Source: Clostridium aminobutyricum (lineage in GTDB: Bacteria; Bacillota; Clostridia; Peptostreptococcales; Anaerovoracaceae). Taken from it: a stretch of DNA of 64,000 bases. The DNA lies in contig NZ_JAFJZZ010000002.1 of NCBI RefSeq assembly GCF_017255415.1, positions 1 through 64,000 of the forward strand, read 5' to 3'. Numbering within the stretch: position 1 is the stretch's first letter; each line of letters begins with the position of its first letter. A program made the translations under genes and the position numbers. The notes under the pieces are model-generated. The model ran no database searches and was not told the origin of the DNA. It saw only the letters and a program-made list of their open reading frames with translations. Shown here piece by piece: positions 32,681 through 42,346 of this stretch.

Positions 32681-35600
32681 CTATTTTACTACCTCGTAAC
32701 TGCACCCTTCAAAGGCAAGATCAAAGTGGCAAATGCTTCGGTATAAACAGTAGGTGCATGCAGTTTGCTCTTTCACCTTCTTCGGTTTTATTGCCACACT
32801 TCCTTCAGCAAGTTCAGCACAAAGCTGTGTGATCTTCACATCGATGGACTGCTGCAATTCTGAAAATTCTTCCGAAGACAACAGCTTATCCTTACCGGTT
32901 CCAACAATTACCCCCTCCTTGTTTCGACGAATCGATACAATATCTGAGCTTCCGGTGAAATCACCTGCAATGCTTTCTATCACCTTCGGCTCATTGACCA
33001 TGATTCCGTCAAGCTTAAAGGATTTCCGCACTTCTTCTTTTACCTTCTCCGTCAGAGCCGCCCGCTCTATATTGCTTGCGTTAATCATCGGTTCGTCCAG
33101 TTTGAAGTAGAAAACACCCGCAGGCTTACGAGCAGACTCTATCACTTCTGTCTTTTTCTCTTCCTGCAGGGCCTGTGGCTGAATCACTGTGGCCGCTTTT
33201 AAATACAACATCAGTTGCAGCTTCCACCCGGCTTTGGCTTCCTCCGCATCAAACTTTTCACTGCCTGATTTGTAATCTATTATTTTCACATAATCTTCCG
33301 GTAAGAAATCTACTCGGTCAATCTTTCCCTCAATGAATACTTTTTCTTCTCCTATAGAAACTTCTATCGGAGGGAAATGCTTTTTTGATGCTTTTCCGAA
33401 TTCTGCTTCAAAGAAAACCTCTTCTATATGTCCCTGCTGAACATGTTCAATCAGTATTTGTGCCGCATCCGTGCATACTCTTTTGAGTCGAGAGGCCTTA
33501 TAGGACTCTTCTTTCCCGCCTGTTAAGAGGCCTTCTTGATAAACAGCCCCTTCCTTATCAATAAATTCACCGACAAAGTGCGCACATTCATCCGGGGTAA
33601 TGCTCATCCAAGGAGACTTCTCATCGGTTATAGGGACCCCTTTTTTCGTCAGATGTTCAGAGAGCTTCATCAGGCACAAATGATAAATATCACCAATTTC
33701 TCTGCCTGCAATTTCAAACACCCTCTTTTCTTCCGGCCTCAGGCCGTAATTCACGAAATGGGCGAAGGGACAGCGTCCGAACTTTTCCAGTCTGGAAGGA
33801 CTGATTGACAGCTCGCTTGATTCTTCCCGTTTATATAAGAGCTCAGCCTGCTCCTTGCGTAATTTTTCTTCCTTGACTTTAAAAAATATTCCCTCTTGAA
33901 CCAACTCTGCAAGCGGTGAGTCATAGGCCTTATACCATGCCAATGCCGCTTTCCACTCATCTCGCAGAAGCTGTCCTTCCAATCCTTCGCGCAAAGCAGC
34001 CGTCATATGCTTGATAGAATTCCTCTTGGAGGCCATCAGCGCTAAAGGATCGCCTTTGCTGACAATATCCTCTTCCAGCTTTAATGCCGGAAAAATCTGA
34101 GTCAACTTATTGAAAATCATCGAAGGTTTCAATTCCTTTCCATCATTATCCGAGATAGAATAGCTCATCCATAAATAGACCTCCGGTTTTGTCAAGGTTC
34201 TATAAATAGCCAATTTTTCTTCCAAGGAGCGCAGTTCATCCAATTTGCATATTTCTGCTTCATGCTGAAAGAGAACGGCCTTCTCGTCATCATTTAAGAT
34301 GCCGTCTCCACTGGCCGCTGACGGCAGTATCCCATCATTCGCTCCGATTACAACCAACGCCTTTACCTTTCCTATTCTGGTACGCTGCATGGTTCCGACG
34401 ATCATTTCATCAATAGTAGAAGGAAGCAAACCGATTTCCACGGATTCAAAACCCGCCCTTAATATGGTCTCTAATTCGTGAATGGATAGCTTTTCTTCAC
34501 CCAATATGGTTACAAGTTGATCGAACAGTTCAACAATGATTTTCCAAATCTGAGCAGTTTCGAATGCCACTTCATAATAGCCGTTCCTGTTTTGCTCCTC
34601 CATTAATACCTGCAATTTTTCCTGCAGCTTCAATCGGTCTTTTAGAAAGTAATAGAATACCGCAATTTTTTCACCTGCTGTTTCTGCTTTTTTAAAAGGG
34701 GCCGCAAAATCTTCTATGAGCGTAAAGATATATTCCCTCGAATGATTGATGTCCGCAAACCTCTCTTCCTCATACTCGGTTATTCCTCTTTTAAAATCAT
34801 TTTTCCAGAGGCCTCCCCGTATCTTGTATCGATACGCGTAATTCTCCAATTCTTCGATACTGTCCGCAGAAAGATCCAAAAGTCCCGTTTTAGCCATCCC
34901 GATAACCGTTTCCGGCAATAACTTTCCACCGGCAAGCTGCAGCAGATATAAATGAAGCCCAACCACCGGATTATGCAATATACTTCTCTTTTTATCCATG
35001 AAAAATGGAAACTCATGCTCTTCAAAAACTCGTTTTATAATGGAGCCGCGCACTTCTAAATCATTGCAAATGACAGCAATGTCTTTGTAGCGAAATCTCT
35101 TTTCACGAATCAACCGGGTGATGAAGGCGGCAGCAGTTTCAACTTCGGCGTACATATTAGCCGACTGAACTAAGGTGACCGCCGATAAGTCATCTTTCTC
35201 CCTTTCCTGCTTCCATTCATTGCGCCACCTTTGAACCGGAATCGAAAACAATTCCGATTCCAAGGCTGCAATTTCAGGAGATTTTTCGCCGCCCTTCATT
35301 GCCGTCAAAATAGTATATTCCGTCGGTATTTCCGCTATATGATACTTCATAGCAAGGCCTTGAGAGACCCTTTCTAATTTTCGAATGATATCCCCCGTAA
35401 GCGCAAAGATTTCCTCATCTCGGCTTTTTTCACAGTAGGTCATGACTACATGAACATCCTTCGCCGTACCGATTATTTCTCGCAGTAAATCCAAGTTCTT
35501 GGGGGTGAAATAATCAAAGCCATATACCCAACATTCACTTTCTTTCACCAGCTTGGAATCTTTTATTTTAGAGATATATTCCTGCAAATAATCTTCTGTG

Positions 35601-36100
35601 TCAACATATTTACCCTGAATGCTTTCCTCGTACTTTTCATAGATCGCATGTACCTCCGTCAATTTGCGGTATAGGATCGAGTCTTCGTTCAGCTTGCTTA
35701 AAATAGCAGGCAATTCTTCCGGGCTTGTATTAAACTGCTTCATTTCGGAGATTAAATTGTTTACCAGTTCAATAAACGACGTTCTCGTTTCCATCCCACG
35801 AAAAACCTGTAAAGATTCCTTCTGCTGCCCGATGATCTTGGACAGCAGCATATGCCTGCCGTATTTATCAATACGAACGGTTTTTTCGCCTCCTACTTCA
35901 CGAAGAACCCGCATCCCAAGTCTGGACGGACTGATCACCTCCAAATCCATGAGGCCCTTTACCCCTAAGTATTCAAAAGCATTTCGCTCTGCCTGCAGGG
36001 TAAATTGATCCGGTACTAACAGAATGGTTCTGCCGGTTACTCGATCGAAGATGAACCGATCTTTATCTAAATTATCTCTTCCATAATATATGTATAACAT
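32681..36100 (-). CDS. addB: ATP-dependent helicase/deoxyribonuclease subunit B (AddB)
   Basis: The protein of about 1139 residues matches AddB in length and layout. The N-terminal region begins YIYYGRDNLDKDRFIFD and contains LLVPDQFTLQAERNAFEYLG, and the central helicase-like part contains VIGANDGILP. The C-terminal PD-(D/E)XK nuclease is YVKIIDYKSGSEKFD. The cysteines of the [4Fe-4S] staple are visible in FGRCPFAHF and CTYCLYRSICHFD. With AddA it resects double-strand breaks to Chi sites for RecA loading. The start at 36100 follows GAGAGGAAAC; an in-frame GTG four codons earlier is possible. Its usual partner addA does not follow in this window. Confidence 0.92.
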   Translation of the reverse strand: MLYIYYGRDNLDKDRFIFDRVTGRTILLVPDQFTLQAERNAFEYLGVKGLMDLEVISPSRLGMRVLREVGGEKTVRIDKYGRHMLLSKIIGQQKESLQVFRGMETRTSFIELVNNLISEMKQFNTSPEELPAILSKLNEDSILYRKLTEVHAIYEKYEESIQGKYVDTEDYLQEYISKIKDSKLVKESECWVYGFDYFTPKNLDLLREIIGTAKDVHVVMTYCEKSRDEEIFALTGDIIRKLERVSQGLAMKYHIAEIPTEYTILTAMKGGEKSPEIAALESELFSIPVQRWRNEWKQEREKDDLSAVTLVQSANMYAEVETAAAFITRLIREKRFRYKDIAVICNDLEVRGSIIKRVFEEHEFPFFMDKKRSILHNPVVGLHLYLLQLAGGKLLPETVIGMAKTGLLDLSADSIEELENYAYRYKIRGGLWKNDFKRGITEYEEERFADINHSREYIFTLIEDFAAPFKKAETAGEKIAVFYYFLKDRLKLQEKLQVLMEEQNRNGYYEVAFETAQIWKIIVELFDQLVTILGEEKLSIHELETILRAGFESVEIGLLPSTIDEMIVGTMQRTRIGKVKALVVIGANDGILPSAASGDGILNDDEKAVLFQHEAEICKLDELRSLEEKLAIYRTLTKPEVYLWMSYSISDNDGKELKPSMIFNKLTQIFPALKLEEDIVSKGDPLALMASKRNSIKHMTAALREGLEGQLLRDEWKAALAWYKAYDSPLAELVQEGIFFKVKEEKLRKEQAELLYKREESSELSISPSRLEKFGRCPFAHFVNYGLRPEEKRVFEIAGREIGDIYHLCLMKLSEHLTKKGVPITDEKSPWMSITPDECAHFVGEFIDKEGAVYQEGLLTGGKEESYKASRLKRVCTDAAQILIEHVQQGHIEEVFFEAEFGKASKKHFPPIEVSIGEEKVFIEGKIDRVDFLPEDYVKIIDYKSGSEKFDAEEAKAGWKLQLMLYLKAATVIQPQALQEEKKTEVIESARKPAGVFYFKLDEPMINASNIERAALTEKVKEEVRKSFKLDGIMVNEPKVIESIAGDFTGSSDIVSIRRNKEGVIVGTGKDKLLSSEEFSELQQSIDVKITQLCAELAEGSVAIKPKKVKEQTACTYCLYRSICHFDLAFEGCSYEVVK

Positions 36101-36268
36101 GTTTCCTCTCACCTACCATCAAGCATTTCTTTTCTTCATTATACCATAATTCCCATTCCTATTCTCTACCCGTAGATCTGCTCGTCATTTATGGTGAAAA
36201 TAGCTTCAGTCCATTTGAAAGCTCGTCAAGGTCTATTATAATAGGACCGGAAGATTGCCGCAAGCAAC

Positions 36269-36309
36269 AACACTCCGTTCATGGATTTCTGCCCAATGAA
36301 CGGAGTGTT
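36269..36309. terminator. Terminator after the fab operon
   Basis: AACACTCCGTTCAT pairs perfectly with ATGAACGGAGTGTT around a 13-base loop. It ends the minus-strand fab operon just past the stop at 36346 and may also stop plus-strand readthrough. Confidence 0.85.
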
Positions 36310-36345
36310 TTAAATTTATACCTATGTGTTATTCTTTTAAGCTAT

Positions 36346-37866
36346 TTATCTTCCTGTCAATTCTCTGAAAATGTCCTTCACTTTTACAATCTTATCGACA
36401 TAATGTGCATTGCTTCCGCAGAACACCAGCCCATTTTCTGCATCCCCTTTAGCCGCTGTGATAAGGGCTTCCGTAATACAATATAGGGCTTCTTTTGGAT
36501 TGCAAGCCGTCAAGCAGCCATTGCAGCGCTTAATCGGAAGCTTTTGGGCCGACTGAGCAACCGTTGTAATAAACTTATTTCGGATCGCTCTGCCCGGCAT
36601 GCCGACAGGACTTTTTATGATAACAATATCCTCTTTTGTGCAATTTACATAAGCGTCCTTAAAGCTTTGAGGGGCATCACATTCTTCCGTCGGGACAAAG
36701 CGCGTTCCCACCTGTACCCCATCCGCTCCGTAAGCCAGCGCTTTCTCCACATCTTCTTTGGTGTAAATTCCGCCGCCGACAATAAGCGGGCAATCCGGCA
36801 GTGAAGAAATTTCTTGTTTGATCTCCATAATGGTTTTATAGAAATTCTCACTTGCCAAATCAAGCTGCTCTTCTTTAAACCCAAGGTGTCCGCCTGCCTT
36901 TGGTCCTTCAAACACAATAGCATCCGGTGTGCGGTTGTATTTTTTCGCCCAGCTCCGAATAATGACTGCAGCCGCTCTGGCTGAAGAAACAATCGGAACA
37001 AGTTTTACGTCCTTATCTTTTACCAGCCCCGGCAGAGACGTCGGCAAACCTGCCCCTGAAATAATAATCTGCGCACCAGCCTCAACGGCTGCTTTTACGA
37101 TTTCATCATAATTTCTTGCGGCGCACATCATGTTAATTCCGATGGGACCTGCCCCCGGAATGTCCTTTACTTCATTGATCGCTTGTTCCACTTCTCTTTT
37201 CATAGCCCGAACATTGGCCGACAGCGGGTCTGTATAAAAATCATCTTCCATATAACCCGGCTGCGCGCCTGAGATAATGCCGACCCCGCCGCATTTAGAG
37301 ACAGCCGCAGCGAGCTTCCACATGGAAATGCCTATTCCCATGCCCCCTTGAAAAATAGGGATCGGAACATACAAGTTCCCCATATTTAACGGCTTCAATT
37401 CCATCGGCTCATCCGATTGAATCGGGGTTAGTAACTGCCTGTGGAAAAATTCCTGCACACCCTCCAGCGATTTGATGAGTACATTCATTTCCTCTTCCGT
37501 CATATGTGAAGTAATATTTTCTATCATATCATGATGAAATGCTTGATGCTCTTCCACTACTTTTACGCCGGAATCTGTCAATTCTATTTTGACAATTCGC
37601 CGATCTTCCGGTACTCTGCTTCTGCCAACATAACCCTTTTTTACAAGCTTATTGATGGCAACGGTTAATGTGCTTACACTGATTTTCAGTGCGCCCGCGA
37701 CTTGGGTCATGGTTTTCAGTTTCCCTACACCAATCGCCTCCAATGTGTGAATCTCAGTGATGGAAAGATCCGTATTGCTGGATTGTTTTAACGCCTGTTC
37801 TTCAATTTTAAGCACACTGTTCATGAGTCCAACTAGTATTTCATTCAGCTTTGTTATTTTATCCAC
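36346..37866 (-). CDS. Fusion of a MarR/FabT-like regulator and a FabK/nitronate-monooxygenase-like flavoprotein
   Basis: Residues 1-145 form a MarR-type winged helix, as in FabT: LSITEIHTLEAIG, SVSTLTVAINKLVKKGYV and RSRVPEDRRIVKIELT. Residues 155-506 form a complete FMN-dependent TIM barrel of the FabK/nitronate monooxygenase family: PIFQGGMGIGISMWKLA, IIISGAGLPTSLP, FEGPKAGGHLGF, IVGGGIYTKEDV and GVQVGTRFV. A C-terminal Cys cluster, RCNGCLTACNPKEALYC, starts near 448. The reading frame is continuous with no internal ribosome binding site. It is the last gene of the fab operon. I infer a flavin-equipped regulator of fatty-acid synthesis, with or without enzyme activity. Confidence 0.85.
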   Translation of the reverse strand: MDKITKLNEILVGLMNSVLKIEEQALKQSSNTDLSITEIHTLEAIGVGKLKTMTQVAGALKISVSTLTVAINKLVKKGYVGRSRVPEDRRIVKIELTDSGVKVVEEHQAFHHDMIENITSHMTEEEMNVLIKSLEGVQEFFHRQLLTPIQSDEPMELKPLNMGNLYVPIPIFQGGMGIGISMWKLAAAVSKCGGVGIISGAQPGYMEDDFYTDPLSANVRAMKREVEQAINEVKDIPGAGPIGINMMCAARNYDEIVKAAVEAGAQIIISGAGLPTSLPGLVKDKDVKLVPIVSSARAAAVIIRSWAKKYNRTPDAIVFEGPKAGGHLGFKEEQLDLASENFYKTIMEIKQEISSLPDCPLIVGGGIYTKEDVEKALAYGADGVQVGTRFVPTEECDAPQSFKDAYVNCTKEDIVIIKSPVGMPGRAIRNKFITTVAQSAQKLPIKRCNGCLTACNPKEALYCITEALITAAKGDAENGLVFCGSNAHYVDKIVKVKDIFRELTGR

Positions 37867-37881
37867 TACAATCTCCTATTC

Positions 37882-38307
37882 TTAACCAATTGCAAAGGTA
37901 ATTTCACATTTACAAGCTACTTTATCACCAATAGAGGCAGTTGCCAATCCTTTACCCGCTTTGCTGCGAAGACGGTCTAGCTCAACATGAAGGTGTAAAG
38001 TATCTCCAGGTAGGACTTTCTGACGAAATTTCGCTTCACTAATTCCACCAAAATAGGCAATCTTGCCCTTGTGTTCAGGCATGGACAAAATCGCAACTGC
38101 TCCAGCCTGAGCCAAAGCTTCCACAATCAGGACGCCCGGCATCACCTTCTCCTGAGGGAAATGCCCTTCAAAGTAATATTCTTTTTCATTCACATACTTG
38201 ATTGCAGTGATGCTTTTTCCGATTTCCATTTCTTCAATTTCATCAATCAATAAAAATGGGTCTCTATGTGGAATAATTTCCATAATCTGTTCTCTATTCA
38301 TCAACAT
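37882..38307 (-). CDS. fabZ: 3-hydroxyacyl-ACP dehydratase FabZ
   Basis: The protein of about 141 residues has IPHRDPFLLIDEIEEM and FEGHFPQEKVMPGVLIVEALAQAGA, with the catalytic His and Glu. It removes water from 3-hydroxyacyl-ACP in type II fatty-acid synthesis. I set the start at 38307, eight bases after AAGGTG; a second ATG two codons on is also possible. It is between fabF and the MarR fusion gene. Confidence 0.93.
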   Translation of the reverse strand: MLMNREQIMEIIPHRDPFLLIDEIEEMEIGKSITAIKYVNEKEYYFEGHFPQEKVMPGVLIVEALAQAGAVAILSMPEHKGKIAYFGGISEAKFRQKVLPGDTLHLHVELDRLRSKAGKGLATASIGDKVACKCEITFAIG

Positions 38308-38348
38308 ATTATTCGCACCTTTCCATAAAACCATTTTCGGTTAACGTT

Positions 38349-39590
38349 TTATTTGGTAAATTTCTTTATAAGAATGGTCCCGTTATGTCCGCCAAATCCA
38401 AGCGAATTGGATAAAACGTAATTCAATTCCTTACTTTTTCCTACATTCGGAACATAATCCAAATCCAATTCCTCATCCGGAACCTTATAGTTAATCGTCG
38501 GCGGGATAAAATCATCCCCCAACGCTTTCGTACAAATAACCGCTTCAATGGCTCCTGCCGCACCCAGCAAGTGTCCGGTCATGCTCTTTGTGGAACTGAT
38601 CGGAACCTTTGTGTCTGGGCCAAATACGGATTTAATCGCAATGGTTTCAAATGCATCATTGTACGGCGTTCCTGTACCGTGCGCATTGATGTAGTCCACC
38701 TGCTCCGGTTTAATTCCTGCCTCTGCAATCGCCATCTGCATAGCTGCCGCCGCACCATCACCTGACGGAGAAGGAGAAGTAACATGATACGCATCGCACG
38801 TTGTGCCGTAACCGACAATTTCGCCGTAAATCTTCGCCCCTCTTGCAAGCGCATGTTCCAGCTCCTCTAGAATTAAAAATCCGGAACCTTCTCCCATGAC
38901 GAAGCCATCTCTTTCCTTATCGAAAGGAGTAGAACATCGGTCCTTATCGGTTCTTGTGGACAAAGCAGTCATGTTTGCAAAGCCTGCGAAACATACCGGC
39001 GCAAAGGCCGCTTCCGCTGCTCCCGCTAACATCGCATCCGTGTACCCATGCTTAATGCTTCTGTAAGCTTCTCCAATGCTGTGTGTGCCGGCCGCACAGG
39101 CTGTCACAAGCCCAATGCTGGTCGCCTTCGCATTGAATTCAATCGATAGATTTCCTGCCAATATGTTCGGAATCACCATCGGCACCAAAAGTGCGGATAC
39201 TCTTGAATAAGCCTTATCCTCTTCTTTTTGTGCGGCCTTCCTCGTTTCTGCTTCCAGCGTCATAATACCGCCGATACCGGTACCTGCTATCACGCCAAAT
39301 CGAAACGGATCCACATTTTCACCGCTTACGATGCCACTGTCTTTGATTGCTTCTTTTGCAGCGGTTAACCCGAATTGACAATGTCGATCCAATCTCTTGG
39401 CCGCTCTCTTGTCTTCGTATTCAAAACCTTTTACTTCACCGCCCATAATCGCTTTTTGATAGGTTGTGTCAAAAAGTGTGATTTTATCGATGCCGTTTTT
39501 ACCGTTTCTTATACCTTCCCAAAAGTCGTCTGCATTGTTTCCTACCGGAGCAACTGCTCCCAGTCCCGTAATAACAACTCGTTTATCCAT
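38349..39590 (-). CDS. fabF: 3-oxoacyl-ACP synthase II FabF
   Basis: The 413-residue condensing enzyme has the Cys in VTACAAGTHSIGEAYR, His in NAHGTGTPYND, and Lys/His in KSMTGHLLGAAGAIE. It elongates malonyl-ACP onto acyl-ACP. The start at 39590 follows GGAGGAATTT. It belongs to the fab operon. Confidence 0.95.
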   Translation of the reverse strand: MDKRVVITGLGAVAPVGNNADDFWEGIRNGKNGIDKITLFDTTYQKAIMGGEVKGFEYEDKRAAKRLDRHCQFGLTAAKEAIKDSGIVSGENVDPFRFGVIAGTGIGGIMTLEAETRKAAQKEEDKAYSRVSALLVPMVIPNILAGNLSIEFNAKATSIGLVTACAAGTHSIGEAYRSIKHGYTDAMLAGAAEAAFAPVCFAGFANMTALSTRTDKDRCSTPFDKERDGFVMGEGSGFLILEELEHALARGAKIYGEIVGYGTTCDAYHVTSPSPSGDGAAAAMQMAIAEAGIKPEQVDYINAHGTGTPYNDAFETIAIKSVFGPDTKVPISSTKSMTGHLLGAAGAIEAVICTKALGDDFIPPTINYKVPDEELDLDYVPNVGKSKELNYVLSNSLGFGGHNGTILIKKFTK

Positions 39591-39638
39591 AAATTCCTCC
39601 ATCTCCTAATTTCAGCGCTTGGTTTTAAATCCGCTGCA

Positions 39639-40379
39639 CTACATGCTCATACCACCGTCAACACAAATCGTCTGCCCTGTAATATAAGACGACATATCAG
39701 ATGCCAAAAATAAAGCTGTTTTCGCAATATCTTCTACTGCTCCGATCCTGCCGAGGCTGATCGCTTCATTCATCTTAGCAGTTTGTTCCTCTGTCAATAT
39801 GCCGGTCATGTCTGTTGCAATATAGCCCGGTGCAATGGCATTTACCCGGATTCCTCTGCGGCCCAGCTCCTTTGCTGCAGACATGGTCATTCCGAGCACT
39901 CCTGCTTTGGACGCACTGTAATTCACCTGACCCGGATTTCCCTTTACCCCAACGATAGAGGAGAGGTTCACGATACTCCCGGATTTCTGTTTAATCATGA
40001 CGGCGGACACTGCTTTCAAGAAGTAGAAACTTCCTTTTAAGTTCGTGTCTACTACCGAGTCAAAATCCTCTTCAGACATTTTGATGAGCAGTTTGTCTTT
40101 TGTAATTCCCGCATTATTGACGAGAATATCTATTCTACCAAATTCTTCTTTTGCCTTCTGAACAGCTTGAGCTGCAAAATTTGGTTCAGCCACATCGCCC
40201 TTCAAAAGTTCTACCTTGGTACCATATTTCTTCAGTTCCTCTGCTGTTTGCTTCGCAGCTTCCTCATTGCTTCTATAACAAAGCAGGACATTTGCGCCAT
40301 TCTTGCAAAATTCTTCTGCAATCGCTTTTCCGATGCCCCGTACCCCGCCCGTTATAATTGCACTCTTTTCATTTAACAT
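39639..40379 (-). CDS. fabG: 3-oxoacyl-ACP reductase FabG
   Basis: The 246-residue SDR has GGVRGIGKAIAEEF, NNAGITKDKLL, the Ser-Tyr-Lys site in IVNLSSIVGVKGNPGQVNYSASK (given here in motif order), and ITGQTICVDGGMSM at the end. It reduces 3-oxoacyl-ACP with NADPH. The start at 40379 follows GGAGGGTAAAAGA. The second Gly of the usual TGASRGIG motif region reads TGGVRGIG, a common variant. Confidence 0.94.
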   Translation of the reverse strand: MLNEKSAIITGGVRGIGKAIAEEFCKNGANVLLCYRSNEEAAKQTAEELKKYGTKVELLKGDVAEPNFAAQAVQKAKEEFGRIDILVNNAGITKDKLLIKMSEEDFDSVVDTNLKGSFYFLKAVSAVMIKQKSGSIVNLSSIVGVKGNPGQVNYSASKAGVLGMTMSAAKELGRRGIRVNAIAPGYIATDMTGILTEEQTAKMNEAISLGRIGAVEDIAKTALFLASDMSSYITGQTICVDGGMSM

Positions 40380-40409
40380 TCTTTTACCCTCCAAAACGCT
40401 AGGCCCCAT

Positions 40410-41420
40410 TTAGGCATTCACGTGCTCTGCCAACAAATCAATGGTATGCTTTAAGCTTTCCATATCTTCCACGTGCAATGTTAATAAGTCTTCTTTAATC
40501 TTCTTGACCATACCGCTGAGTGCACTGCCCGGTCCGATTTCAATGACACATTCAATGCCGTCTTTCACCATATTTTCTATGATATCCTGCCAGCATACCG
40601 GACTCATTGCTTGTTGGCCCATCCTGTCAGCGATGTACTCACTAACCTTTGCTTCGTCAGCTTGATCCTTTTCCGATAAGCCCGCCATCAGATCCTCTGC
40701 GGTTATGTTGGAATACAACTTATACGTCGGTGCCTTTAACTTGCAAGTCATCAAATAGTTTTGCAATTTTTCTGCTGCGGGGGCCATCATCTCGCTGTGG
40801 AAAGCTGTTCCCACACTTAACGGGATCGCCTTCATCTTTCTGATCTTTGCTTCTGCTTTGAATCGTTCCAGTGCTGTCTTCTCTCCCGCTACAACCGTCT
40901 GAACAGGGGAATTGAAATTCACTCCCTGCAAGATTTCTCCATCCTTCACAGCGGCTACACAGTCTAAAATCGACTGTCTGTCACCGAATGCAGCAACCAT
41001 GCCTCCTCTTGGTTCGCCGTCCTCCCCAAGTCCTGCTTCATTCATCCAATTGCCGCGTTTGGTGACAATCTCCATTCCTTTGCGGATATCGGAGATACTG
41101 CCGGACGCCGTCAATGCCGCATATTCTCCCAGACTAAAACCTGCCATACCAACGATTTCAATCGAGTCTAAAAGTGCTGCATCATGCTTTGCCATTCCTT
41201 CAAAAAGAGCCTCATACGCCGCCATTGTTACGGTATAGATACAAGGCTGTGTGATGTGCGTTTGCCGAAGCATTTCTTTGGTACCTTCAAAGCACCACGC
41301 TTTTATCTCATCACCGGCAAGTTCCATAATTTCTTTTGCTTTTGGGGAGTGTTCGTATAACTCTTTACCCATTCCGGTGTACTGAGCTCCCTGCCCCACA
41401 AATAGTAGCCCTATCTTCAT
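40410..41420 (-). CDS. fabD: Malonyl-CoA:ACP transacylase FabD
   Basis: The 336-residue protein has FVGQGAQYTGMGKELYE and the catalytic Ser in GFSLGEYAALTASG, with the His in GTAFHSEMM and GPGSALSGM at the C-terminus. It loads malonyl onto ACP. The gene overlaps the end of fabK by 56 bases. Confidence 0.94.
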   Translation of the reverse strand: MKIGLLFVGQGAQYTGMGKELYEHSPKAKEIMELAGDEIKAWCFEGTKEMLRQTHITQPCIYTVTMAAYEALFEGMAKHDAALLDSIEIVGMAGFSLGEYAALTASGSISDIRKGMEIVTKRGNWMNEAGLGEDGEPRGGMVAAFGDRQSILDCVAAVKDGEILQGVNFNSPVQTVVAGEKTALERFKAEAKIRKMKAIPLSVGTAFHSEMMAPAAEKLQNYLMTCKLKAPTYKLYSNITAEDLMAGLSEKDQADEAKVSEYIADRMGQQAMSPVCWQDIIENMVKDGIECVIEIGPGSALSGMVKKIKEDLLTLHVEDMESLKHTIDLLAEHVNA

Positions 41421-42330
41421 AAATTCTCGTTACCTCCTCAAACATTTCCTGAATCATCTCCGCTGCAGGCTGTTGTTTTTTTACAAGCCCTGCGATCTGT
41501 CCTGACATGACGGAGCCGCGTTCCATATCCCCTTTGAATACAGCCGCACTCAACGCTCCGATCCCGACTTTATCAATGGCATCTTGCCCTTCATTGGTTT
41601 TTTCCAATGCCAAAATTTCTTTCGCCAATCTATTTTTAATAACACGGACTGGATGTCCTGTGCTTCTTCCGGTTGCACAAGTGTCCGTATCCTTCGCTTT
41701 TATGATCGCATCTTTATAGTTTTGGTGAACGATACATTCGGATGCCACAACGAATCTTGTTCCCACTTGAACACCCTTCGCACCAAGCATGTACGCCGCT
41801 GCAATTCCTCTGCCGTCTGCAATTCCGCCTGCTGCAATGACCGGAATGTTTACCGCATCCGCAATCTGAGGGATCAGTGCCATCGTCGTCGTTTCACCGA
41901 TATGTCCTCCGGCTTCCTGCCCTTCCGCAATCACTGCATCCGCCCCGGCCCGTTCCACTCTTATTGCAAGTGCTACGGAAGCGACTACCGGAATCACTTT
42001 AATCCCTGCTTCTTTTAAAGTTTTGATGTATTTGCCCGGGTTTCCTGCTCCTGTTGTGACAACCGGCACCTTCTCTTCACATACCACTTGAATCAATTCA
42101 TCTATGTTCGGCATCATCAACATTAAATTCACACCGAAAGGTTTATCTGTTTTCTCTCTTACTTTCTTTATTTCTTCTCTCAGCCATTCTGCATCATATC
42201 CTCCGCTTGCAATAATTCCAAGCCCGCCTCCGTTGCTCACTGCCACCGCTAATGAGCTTTCGGCAATTCTTGCCATAGCGCCCTGTATAATCGGATATTG
42301 TGTTTCTATGATCTGACATATTTCGTTCAT
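41365..42330 (-). CDS. fabK: Enoyl-ACP reductase FabK (FMN-dependent)
   Basis: The 321-residue FMN TIM-barrel protein has YPIIQGAMARIAESSLA, VVTTGAGNPGKYI, AEGQEAGGHIGE, PVIAAGGIADGRGIAAA and GVQVGTRFVVA. It follows fabH directly, and no fabI is in the operon, so it is the likely enoyl-ACP reductase. The paralogous flavoprotein domain of the fusion gene at 36346 differs in its Cys-rich tail. The unusually long overlap with fabD implies coupled translation. Confidence 0.93.
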   Translation of the reverse strand: MNEICQIIETQYPIIQGAMARIAESSLAVAVSNGGGLGIIASGGYDAEWLREEIKKVREKTDKPFGVNLMLMMPNIDELIQVVCEEKVPVVTTGAGNPGKYIKTLKEAGIKVIPVVASVALAIRVERAGADAVIAEGQEAGGHIGETTTMALIPQIADAVNIPVIAAGGIADGRGIAAAYMLGAKGVQVGTRFVVASECIVHQNYKDAIIKAKDTDTCATGRSTGHPVRVIKNRLAKEILALEKTNEGQDAIDKVGIGALSAAVFKGDMERGSVMSGQIAGLVKKQQPAAEMIQEMFEEVTRIYEDRATICGAGSSVHRNG

Positions 42331-42346
42331 TGAGTGTCCTCCTAAT

